Positions 38,901 to 45,304 of a stretch of 64,000 nt of DNA are shown in pieces (position 1 is the first letter of the stretch; every line of letters begins with the position of its first letter). The stretch covers positions 124,001-188,000 of the forward strand of contig JAUIHT010000001.1 of assembly GCA_030432235.1 (NCBI GenBank), written 5' to 3'. Under the pieces are notes generated by a model. The model had not been told where the DNA came from. It did not search any database and worked only from the letters and a program-made list of their open reading frames with translations. This stretch comes from Verrucomicrobiia bacterium. GTDB taxonomy: Bacteria > Verrucomicrobiota > Verrucomicrobiia > Opitutales > Cerasicoccaceae. Both the position numbers and the translations under genes were made by a program.

Positions 38901-41185
38901 GTCAGTTCCACGAAGGCGATTTCAGCTCCGGCAACCCTCCCTGGACGCTGGCCTGGGACGACAAGTCCTACGGCTCGACCATCCTGCTCGCTGGTCTCGC
39001 CTCCGAGTCGAAGTACAAGACCTACGCCCAGCGTTGGTTGGACTCCTGGGCTATCCCGGGGCAGCACAGCCGCGTGACCTACTCGCCCGGCGGCCAAGCC
39101 TGGCTCGACCAGTGGGGTTCGCTCCGCTATTCGGCCAACAGCGCCTTCCTCGCCCTGTGGTATGCCAAGCATGTCGGCGACAACGGTACGCGCTATGCCG
39201 ACTTCGGCGAGGCGCAGATCGACTACGCTTTGGGGGAAAACCCCGAAGGTCGCTCCTACGTGGTGGGCTTCGGTGACGATTATCCGATCAACCCGCACCA
39301 TCGCTCGGCTCACGGCTCGTTGACCAACAACATCGGCAGCCCGACCGACAATGTTCACCTCCTCTATGGTGCTCTGGTCGGCGGTCCCGGACAGGCTAAT
39401 GACGGCGCCTCCTATGAGGACGACCGCTCCGACTACCGCGCCAACGAAGTCGCTCTGGACTATAACGCGGGCTATACCGCCGCCCTCGCCATCCTCTATG
39501 AGGACTTCGGTGGCCAGGCCCTCAGCGCCTTCCCCGAATACGACGGCGAGCCACCCGCTCCCGGCGACACCGGAGGCGGCGATACTGGCGGCGGTGACAC
39601 GGGTGGTGGCGATACCGGTGGGGGAACCCCCGGCGGTGGTGGCAGCACCGGCACAGCCGAGGTCTCTATGACGGTTAACGACGACTGGGGCAGCGGTTAC
39701 ACTGCCACGGTTACCGTGACCAACACCGGCGACAGTGCCATCAACGGCTGGACGGTCGAGTTCGACCTGGCTGTGAACATCACGAACTTCTGGAACGCCA
39801 CCGGCGGGACGAAGTCCGGCGACACCTACACGTTCTACAACGAGTCCTACAACGCGACCATTCCGGCAGGCGGCTCCACCAGCTTCGGGCTTCAGGCCGG
39901 CTCCAGTGCCGATGCCAGTATCGAGAACGTCGTCTTCAACGGCACGCCTGCCACCGGCGGCGGCGATACCGGTGGAGGAGACACGGGCGGTGGTGACACC
40001 GGCGATACGGGTGGCGGTGATACCGGCAGTGGCGACACCGGTGGTTCCAATCCCGGCGAATCGCCCACGACCGAAAAGCGTGTCGTGGCCTACTTCCCGA
40101 GCTGGGGCATCTACCAGAAGGGCTACAATGTGGCTGATCTTCCGGCGGATAAGCTGACTCACGTCATCCACGCCTTTGCGCGCATCTCCAGCGCGGGTGA
40201 GATTGAAATCATCGATACCTGGGCCGACCTTGAAATCAACCTCAACGGCGCTGCCGGCAACTTCGGCGCCTATCAGCAGTTGAAGGCTGCCTACCCGCAC
40301 CTGCGTGTGCTCATCGCCGTGGGCGGTTGGTTCGACTCGGGCCGGTTCTCCGATGTCGCGGCTACGGCGGCGGCGCGGGCGAAGTTCGCCCAGAGTGTGC
40401 GCGCCTTTGTCGTCCAGTACGGCTTCGACGGCGTGGACCTCGACTGGGAGTACCCGGTGGTGGCCACCGACGTCAACGGTAACGTCCGGGCTGCCGACGG
40501 TGAGAACTATGCTCTGTTGGCCTCGGCCATCCGGGCCGAGTTCGACGCCCAGAGCGCCATCGACGGTAAGACCTACGAAATCACCGCAGCCACACCCGCC
40601 GGTTACGACAAGTACGAGAAGATAAACCTCGCTGCCCTCGGTGAACAGCTCGACTGGTACAACGTCATGACCTACGACTATCATGGTCGCTGGGCCGCCA
40701 CGCAGACCGGTTACAATGCGCCGCTCTTCCAGGCCGCGGGGGACCCCAACGCCCGGTACAACACCAACGACACCATCAACGGTTACCTCAATGCCGGGGT
40801 GCCGGCGGACAAGCTCGTCCTGGGCATCCCCGCCTACGGCTACGGCTGGCAGGGTGTTTCCAATCCGGCGGCCTTCAGCAGTGCCAGTGGCGTTGGTCCG
40901 GGCACCTTGTCCGTCGAGCCGGGCTTCTACGACTATCGCACAGTGGCAGATCTGGTCGCAGCCAACCCGTCCAACGAGAAGTGGGACGAGCAGGCCCAGG
41001 CCAGCTACTACTATGACGGTAATCTGTGGATCAGCTACGACAGCCCTCGGGCCGTCCGTCGCAAGCTCGACTTCGTTACCGAAAAGAACCTCGGCGGCGT
41101 GATGTTCTGGGAAGCTTCGACCGACGTGCGCACCAACGGTGCGGCCAACCAGCTTATCAGCATCGTAGCCGACGAAATGCAGTAG
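35927..41185 (+). CDS. Secreted multimodular LPMO (AA10)-CBM2-Calx-beta-CBM2-Calx-beta-GH9-CBM2-GH18 polysaccharidase
   Basis: A 1752-residue secreted protein. The signal peptide is residues 1-28; the mature chain would start with His29 (HGSVADPVSRVY), which together with His135 (ATVHNPSFFR) forms the copper histidine brace of an AA10 lytic polysaccharide monooxygenase (29 to about 215), with Phe213 as axial residue. Then follow: Gly/Asp-Thr-Gly linker, CBM2 (about 246-345), Pro-Asp linker, Calx-beta (371-481), CBM2 (495-597), Pro-Asp linker, Calx-beta (625-737), GH9 (about 746-1206; DAGDH with Asp800/Asp803 and acid Glu1174 in RANEVALDYNAGY), GGGDT linker, CBM2 (1243-1342), second GGGDT linker and GH18 (about 1383-1746; DGVDLDWEY with catalytic Glu1508). 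All three active sites look intact, so one chain may combine oxidative, cellulolytic and chitinolytic attack. The frame is open 35 codons upstream of 35927, but only the ATG at 35927 gives a signal peptide ending at the His. Known: each domain family. Inferred: substrates cellulose and chitin. Confidence 0.95.
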   Translation: MNYTLQNLRKAAGLTTAFAFFGAQALFGHGSVADPVSRVYRIFQENPQTPQNAASAAAVSVAGTQAFYDWHEVSRNVANYDANSLAPYRAIIPDGQLPGAGRDKYAGLNLQRSDWPATSVNPGAYDVVFYAATVHNPSFFRAFITPEGWDPSQSLGWDDLIELEGTENTYQDGSDYILPVTLPQRSGRAGLYVIWQRIDPVGEVFFSFSDLDFGDGTGSGNGSSGGGSGGGDTGGDTGGDTGDAPEEMAMAIFRVQSSWGSGFAGEIEIMNHSDSLINGWTLEFDFPGDINSIWNAEFVSRDGNHYTVKNVGWNQALEADSVRTFGFTASPVTAMAMNFVLNGVPLGDHDHGGGDPDPDPDPDPDPDPVVPSVSIAGTSVDEGDSGTTNAVFALTLSEATTETVMVTAATQDGTAVANGDYTSTSTMVMFAAGQTSGQVSIPVKGDTEVESDETFTVQLSNPSGLTIATGTATGTIRNDDTAPDPDPDPDPDPSGDPLVVNVLDGWSTGFTAEAEMVSASALNGWEISFDLPQGIAGIWNADIVSQSGSRYTIKNKSYNASIPAGGKIQFGFNGASGVASGTVIYPANVTLNGTPVDGGDNGGGDPDPDPDPDLDPDPDPDPVLPTLSINDVSVTEGNSGTKNVSFAITLSEASDSTVTVSASTKDGTAKAGSDYNMKTGQSVSFTPGVTSKAFTVAVIGDTAYEPTESFTVELSGVVNATIADASGTAVITDNDEPVAGDGKPQTGDFNYAEAMQKSLFFYDVQRSGDLPDDFRVSWRGDSALDDGSDVGLDLTGGFYDAGDHVKFGLPGAFTFTMLGWSAADNRAAWVETGQMDELLDILRWEADYLMRAHVRDANGDTLALYGQVGQGGPDHGFWGPPELMTMDRPAYKVDRTNPGTELAGESAAALAAMSMAFRPTDAVYADELLEHARALYDFADTYRGKYSDSIQDAAGFYNSHSGYNDELVWGALWLYRATGESAYLDKAKTYYGQFHEGDFSSGNPPWTLAWDDKSYGSTILLAGLASESKYKTYAQRWLDSWAIPGQHSRVTYSPGGQAWLDQWGSLRYSANSAFLALWYAKHVGDNGTRYADFGEAQIDYALGENPEGRSYVVGFGDDYPINPHHRSAHGSLTNNIGSPTDNVHLLYGALVGGPGQANDGASYEDDRSDYRANEVALDYNAGYTAALAILYEDFGGQALSAFPEYDGEPPAPGDTGGGDTGGGDTGGGDTGGGTPGGGGSTGTAEVSMTVNDDWGSGYTATVTVTNTGDSAINGWTVEFDLAVNITNFWNATGGTKSGDTYTFYNESYNATIPAGGSTSFGLQAGSSADASIENVVFNGTPATGGGDTGGGDTGGGDTGDTGGGDTGSGDTGGSNPGESPTTEKRVVAYFPSWGIYQKGYNVADLPADKLTHVIHAFARISSAGEIEIIDTWADLEINLNGAAGNFGAYQQLKAAYPHLRVLIAVGGWFDSGRFSDVAATAAARAKFAQSVRAFVVQYGFDGVDLDWEYPVVATDVNGNVRAADGENYALLASAIRAEFDAQSAIDGKTYEITAATPAGYDKYEKINLAALGEQLDWYNVMTYDYHGRWAATQTGYNAPLFQAAGDPNARYNTNDTINGYLNAGVPADKLVLGIPAYGYGWQGVSNPAAFSSASGVGPGTLSVEPGFYDYRTVADLVAANPSNEKWDEQAQASYYYDGNLWISYDSPRAVRRKLDFVTEKNLGGVMFWEASTDVRTNGAANQLISIVADEMQ
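39556..40056 (+). repeat. Gly-Gly-Asp-Thr linker repeats flanking the third CBM2 domain
   Basis: Two low-complexity stretches, 39556-39645 and 39955-40056, encode tandem GGGDT units and frame the CBM2 between GH9 and GH18. Similar but shorter GGDT units lie at 36594-36655, and Pro-Asp dipeptide linkers at 36985-37035, 37371-37410 and 37738-37797. They are coding linkers, not independent DNA elements, but are likely sites of repeat-length change. Confidence 0.9.
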
Positions 41186-41208
41186 GCTTTAGTATCCATT
41201 CCCTGATC

Positions 41209-41243
41209 AAGCCGGAGGGCCCAGCGCTCTCCGGCTTTTTTTT
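41209..41243 (+). terminator. Terminator of the giant polysaccharidase gene
   Basis: AAGCCGGAG (41209-41217) pairs with CTCCGGCTT (41229-41237) and is followed by a run of T. It lies 24 bp after the stop codon. Confidence 0.88.
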
Positions 41244-41290
41244 CGGCAAAATACTTGGCAAGTGGCGAGAGGCTTCCACCATGGGAAGTT

Positions 41291-42421
41291 ATGTGTCTTA
41301 GATTGCTGCGAATCGCCATAGTCTGCGCGTTGGTTTCCCCTGTCTTCGGGCAGTGGGATAGCGAGTCGGCCTTCGGCGCGGCCCAGAGTGACTCCGCTGA
41401 CGTGAGTATCCCGACGGTTTCCGGGGGACTCGATACGGACAACTACGACTGGCTCATCCTGACCTCGGGCGAGATGCTGAAGGGCGAAATCAAGGAGATG
41501 TTCGACGGCGAGTTGCTCTTCGACAGCGATATTCTCGGTGATGTTTCCATCGACTGGGACGACATCAAGGAAATCCGCAGCACCCGACCGATGAGCCTAC
41601 GCCTGAATCGCCGCGAGACGATCTCGGGAACGATTAAATTTGAGGGCGAGGATATTGCCGTGGAGAGCGCCGACGGCACCGTGACCACCGTCAACCGCAA
41701 CAACGTCGTGTCGATGGTTCAGGATCACAAGTCCGAGCTGGAGAATTGGAGTTTCGAGGTGGGTGTCGGGGTGAATATCCAGCGTGGCAACACGAACGAA
41801 ACCGCCTACAGCGCCAATATCAGTGCGGTCCGCCAGACTGCCCTGACGCGCTATACGTTTAATTATCTGGGGAATTATACACGCACCAACGGTACGACTA
41901 CGACCAGCAATCAGCTCATCAATACCTACTTCGACTATTACTTGGACAAGCAAATCTTCATCCGGCCGGCGTTCGCCCAGTACTATAAGGACCCTTTCCA
42001 GAATTTGGAGTATCAGATCACCGTGGGCGCCGGTATCGGTTACCAGATTATGGATACTTCGACTTTCGATTGGGAGGTGGTGGCGGGCCCGGTCTACCAA
42101 ATGACCGGTTATGATTCCGTGCCGGCGGGGCAGCCCCAAAGTGTACGCAGCCCGGGTGCCCTGGTCCAGACGACTTACAGCTACGACATCACTGGCGACT
42201 TAACTCTCGATGGCGATTACCAGGTCACGGTCACGGAGAGGTCGTCCGGTCTGATCAACGGCAACTTCAACACCACGCTAACCTACGAGATCAACGACTT
42301 GCTGGATATCAACACGTCCTTCATCTGGAACTATATCGCGTATCCGGCGGAGACCTCCAGTGGGGAAACGCCGTCGCCTTCTGACATGCAGCTCATCTTC
42401 GGGATTGGCCTGAGCTACTGA
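41291..42421 (+). CDS. DUF481 outer-membrane protein
   Basis: A 376-residue exported protein. The signal peptide is LRLLRIAIVCALVSPVFG from ATG 41291. The N-terminal part (about 50-135) has LTSGEMLKGEIKEMFDGEL and ISGTIKFEGEDIAVESADG, small beta-rich repeats common before DUF481. The remainder (about 150-376) alternates amphipathic strands (WSFEVGVGVNIQRGNTNETA, LINTYFDYYLDKQIFIRP, ending FGIGLSY with a terminal aromatic), as expected for a DUF481 beta-barrel in the outer membrane. It starts about 105 bp after the polysaccharidase stop, beyond the terminator, so a separate transcript is likely. Function unknown; a nutrient channel is possible. Confidence 0.83.
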   Translation: MCLRLLRIAIVCALVSPVFGQWDSESAFGAAQSDSADVSIPTVSGGLDTDNYDWLILTSGEMLKGEIKEMFDGELLFDSDILGDVSIDWDDIKEIRSTRPMSLRLNRRETISGTIKFEGEDIAVESADGTVTTVNRNNVVSMVQDHKSELENWSFEVGVGVNIQRGNTNETAYSANISAVRQTALTRYTFNYLGNYTRTNGTTTTSNQLINTYFDYYLDKQIFIRPAFAQYYKDPFQNLEYQITVGAGIGYQIMDTSTFDWEVVAGPVYQMTGYDSVPAGQPQSVRSPGALVQTTYSYDITGDLTLDGDYQVTVTERSSGLINGNFNTTLTYEINDLLDINTSFIWNYIAYPAETSSGETPSPSDMQLIFGIGLSY

Positions 42422-42425
42422 GGTA

Positions 42426-42642
42426 ATTTCAGATTTGTGATGTTAGATTTCAGATTGGAGGAAGAATTGAAGGTTAGAAACCACAGATGACCACAGATAG
42501 ACACTGATATTGAACCGGAATTATCAGTGCTAATCCGTGTCCATCAGTGGTTTCAAATCCATTCGCCAACGAGATTGATGGGTGTCATATTTCTTGGAAT
42601 GCGTCTCTTTCAATTTGAAATCTAACATCTAGAATCTGAAAT
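42426..42642. repeat. Nested inverted-repeat element downstream of the DUF481 gene
   Basis: Outer arms 42426-42456 and 42612-42642 are 31-bp inverted copies with four mismatches, built of TTTCAGATT units around GATGTTAG. Inside lies a second imperfect palindrome, 42477-42554, of the ACCACAGAT..ACTGATA / TATCAGTG..GTGGT type. A third related copy is at 42690-42721. The region has no coding potential. The same outer-arm family occurs at 48643-48810. Confidence 0.85.
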
Positions 42643-42644
42643 CC

Positions 42645-42688
42645 AAAAAAAAGCGGCTACAGGAACCAATGTCCCATAGCCGCCTTTT
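42645..42688 (-). terminator. Terminator of the phosphofructokinase gene
   Basis: On the minus strand, GCGGCTA pairs with TAGCCGC (42653-42659 with 42677-42683) and is followed by a long T run (A run at 42645-42652 on the plus strand). Confidence 0.85.
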
Positions 42689-42723
42689 CAATCTGAAATC
42701 GGATATCTAAAATCTGATATTCC

Positions 42724-43986
42724 TCAGCCTACTTGGTAGGGGGCGAGCTGCTTGGAAACGCGGTTTCCGCTGAGGGCGACGAACTGCGGGATGCCGCCTT
42801 CGTAGGGGACCTTGACTTCGCCTTCGATCAGCGGAGCGGCATACTTCTGGTACTGGAAGCTCAGGCTGATGCCGTCTTCGTTGATCCAGTTGCCGGGGAA
42901 GGGCTTCACCTGGTTGGCGATGTCAACCAGCGGAGCGAGGGAGGTTTCGCAGCCGTACTGGTCGGACTCACTGCGAACGAGGGTGACCATCTTGTCGGTT
43001 TCACCGGAAACAGCGGCACGAACCGCAGCCTGGCCACAGAGGTAGGCTTCGTCGTTGTCGGTCTGGGAACTGCAATGAGCCGCAGCGCGCTGGGTGATGC
43101 CGAGCTTGCAGGAGCGGACGCGGATGCCGCCGAGGCTGGTCTCGACCAGATTGTGCAGGAATTCGCCGGCGCCGCCCAACTGAGCGTGGCCGAAGGCGTC
43201 GGCCTGGGAGGAGGCTGCCACGTAGTTGCCCTCGGTGTCGACGATGCCTTCCGAGGTCACCACCATGCAGTAGCGATGCTTCTTGAGGGTTTCCTGCACT
43301 TGGTAAATGAAGCGTTCCGAGTCGAAGGCGATTTCCGGCATCAGGATGATGTGGGGGGCGTCATCGGGCTGGTTGCGGCGCTTGGCCAGGGAGGCTCCCG
43401 CGGCGATCCAGCCGGCGTTGCGGCCCATGACCTCGACGATGGAGACGAGGTCGTGCTGGCCGAGGGCTTCGTGGTCGAGCGACATTTCCTTCACCGAAGA
43501 GGCGATGTACTTGATGACGCTGCCGTAGCCGGGGCAGTGGTCCGTCACGGGCAGGTCGTTATCGACGGTCTTGGGGATGCCGATGACGCGCAGCTCATAG
43601 CCACGCTCCTGAGCGAGCTTGGAAATCTGCGCGGCGCTGTCCTGGGAGTCGTTGCCGCCGATGTAGAAGAAATAGCGGATGTTGTGCGCTTCAAAGACCT
43701 GCAGGATACGGTCGTAATCCTCGGTGCGCTTGATCTTGTAACGGCAGGTGCCGAGGGCGGAGGCGGGGGTGTGACGCAGGCCGCGAATGACCTGCTGGCT
43801 CTCTTCGGCCAGGTCGACCAGATCTTCCTTGAGGATGCCCTGCACACCATTGAGGCCGCCGTAGATTTCCTCTATGCAGCCGTGGTTGAGCGCTTCGGAG
43901 ACCACCCCGGCGAGGCTGGCGTTGATGACAGCGGTGGGGCCGCCGGATTGGGCTACGAGGATATTTCCGGAAAGTTCTTCGGACAT
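42724..43986 (-). CDS. 6-phosphofructokinase, pyrophosphate-type signature
   Basis: A 420-residue PfkA-family enzyme that phosphorylates fructose 6-phosphate. The start is ATG 43986 (MSEELSGNILVAQSGGPTAVIN); the frame is open 24 codons further, without family likeness. Donor-site residues point to pyrophosphate rather than ATP: YIGGNDSQDSA where ATP enzymes have GGDGS, and IPKTVDNDL with Lys where ATP enzymes have PGTIDND. The substrate motif EVMGRNAGWIA follows. The length fits the clade of about 400-residue PPi/ATP-PFKs. A PPi enzyme would make this glycolytic step reversible. Monocistronic, ending next to the inverted-repeat element. Confidence 0.9.
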   Translation of the reverse strand: MSEELSGNILVAQSGGPTAVINASLAGVVSEALNHGCIEEIYGGLNGVQGILKEDLVDLAEESQQVIRGLRHTPASALGTCRYKIKRTEDYDRILQVFEAHNIRYFFYIGGNDSQDSAAQISKLAQERGYELRVIGIPKTVDNDLPVTDHCPGYGSVIKYIASSVKEMSLDHEALGQHDLVSIVEVMGRNAGWIAAGASLAKRRNQPDDAPHIILMPEIAFDSERFIYQVQETLKKHRYCMVVTSEGIVDTEGNYVAASSQADAFGHAQLGGAGEFLHNLVETSLGGIRVRSCKLGITQRAAAHCSSQTDNDEAYLCGQAAVRAAVSGETDKMVTLVRSESDQYGCETSLAPLVDIANQVKPFPGNWINEDGISLSFQYQKYAAPLIEGEVKVPYEGGIPQFVALSGNRVSKQLAPYQVG

Positions 43987-44123
43987 GGGTTTTTGCGTGT
44001 TTTGGTGATTGGAAAAGCCGCCGAATTTGAGAAACCCCATCGCGCAATGCAACCCCAAACTCCACTCCTTCCCGGAAAAGGCGGGCTTGCCAAACGGCGC
44101 TTTTCCCCGGCATGCTTCCCCGA

Positions 44124-45302
44124 ATGGCCGAGGAAAAACGCGAAGGATTTTTTAGTGAGAGCCAGCATAAGGTAATCGCTGCCGGGCTGACGGTACTGGC
44201 CCTCGTGGTTCTGCTGGGGGCCATCTACGGCTTGTTCCTGCTGCTGCAGATTTTCGTCGGCACCTTCAGTGACGTGCTGATGCCCCTGGCCATCGCCGGG
44301 GTGCTGGCTATGCTTCTACGGCCTGTCGTGGGGCTGTTTGAAGACAAGCTCAAGTTCGGTCGTGTCACCTCCATTATCGCGCTTTACGTCTTGATCGTGT
44401 TGTTCGTGGCGGGTTTCTTGTGGATGGCGTTGCCGCCACTCATCGACCAGGCCGTGCAGCTGATCAAGGCCTTCCCGAAAATATCGCAGGACGCCTCTGC
44501 CTACTTGCAGGATCGCTTTCCAAGTCTGGTCGAGACCATCAAGCAGCAAATCGGCCAGGCAAAATACGACGAGTACATGAACGACCTGGCCGGGTCGGTG
44601 AAGAATTTCCTAGCAGCCTCCATGTCCAGCCTGGGTAAGGCGGCGGAGCGCATACTGGCTCTATTCGGTACGGTGGCGGCCTACGCGGTGATTCCGGTCT
44701 ATCTGTTTTTCCTGCTCGATTCGCATCGCAACTATGGCACGGATTTAAAAAAAGAGCTGTCCTTCCTGGGCAAGGAATGGCGTGAGGATATCGTCTTTCT
44801 GGCCCAGCAGTTCGTCGATATTCTCGTGGCCTTCTTTCGCGGACAGATTGTCATCGGCATGATTCTGGCCGTGTTTCTGGCCACAGGCTTCAGCTTGATC
44901 GGCTTGCAGTTCGGCCTCTTGCTCGGGGTGATTATCGGTCTGCTCAATATCGTGCCTTATCTGGGTACCATCATCGGCGTCACGGTGGTGCTGCCTCTGG
45001 CATATTTTCAGGAGGGCGGTGGATTCGGTCTGATCGGCCTTTGCGTAGCGGTGTTTGTCGCAGGCCAGCTCTTTTCGGACTACTTCCTTACGCCCCGCAT
45101 CATGGGCAAGCAGACCGGCATGAATCCGATGCTTATCATCTTCTCTATCTTCTTCTGGGGCACGGCCTTGGGCGGTATTCTAGGGATGATTCTGGCCATT
45201 CCGTTGACCGCCTTTTTCCTCGTTTTTTGGCGCTTGGCTAAACAGAAATACCTGCCGCGTCTGACCATGCCCGGACAGGAGACTACCGAAAAGCCAGCCT
45301 GA
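44124..45302 (+). CDS. AI-2E family transporter (PerM-like membrane protein)
   Basis: A 392-residue membrane protein with eight predicted helices: three at about 20-100, a large extracytoplasmic helical segment (about 105-185), then five more helices. Family features are LRPVVGLFEDKLKFGRV, YAVIPVYLFFLLDSHR, LNIVPYLGTIIGV and SDYFLTPRIMGKQTGMNPML. Members act as autoinducer-2 exporters or as Na/H antiporter-like proteins, so the label does not fix the substrate. Start ATG 44124; ATG 44112 is an alternative. It diverges from the phosphofructokinase gene across a gap of about 125 bp and converges on the O-antigen ligase-like gene. Confidence 0.88.
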   Translation: MAEEKREGFFSESQHKVIAAGLTVLALVVLLGAIYGLFLLLQIFVGTFSDVLMPLAIAGVLAMLLRPVVGLFEDKLKFGRVTSIIALYVLIVLFVAGFLWMALPPLIDQAVQLIKAFPKISQDASAYLQDRFPSLVETIKQQIGQAKYDEYMNDLAGSVKNFLAASMSSLGKAAERILALFGTVAAYAVIPVYLFFLLDSHRNYGTDLKKELSFLGKEWREDIVFLAQQFVDILVAFFRGQIVIGMILAVFLATGFSLIGLQFGLLLGVIIGLLNIVPYLGTIIGVTVVLPLAYFQEGGGFGLIGLCVAVFVAGQLFSDYFLTPRIMGKQTGMNPMLIIFSIFFWGTALGGILGMILAIPLTAFFLVFWRLAKQKYLPRLTMPGQETTEKPA

Positions 45303-45304
45303 GC

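Noticed and set aside
36594-40056. CRISPR-like or tandem-repeat DNA inside the giant gene
   Set aside because: The repeats are short in-frame codon repeats of protein linkers (GGGDT, Pro-Asp), not spaced identical repeats.
36458-40684. A 1408-codon open frame on the minus strand opposite the giant polysaccharidase gene
   Set aside because: The plus-strand frame has clear domains, a signal peptide and catalytic motifs throughout. The minus frame is an open shadow caused by high GC and the repeated linkers, and its translation shows no domain.
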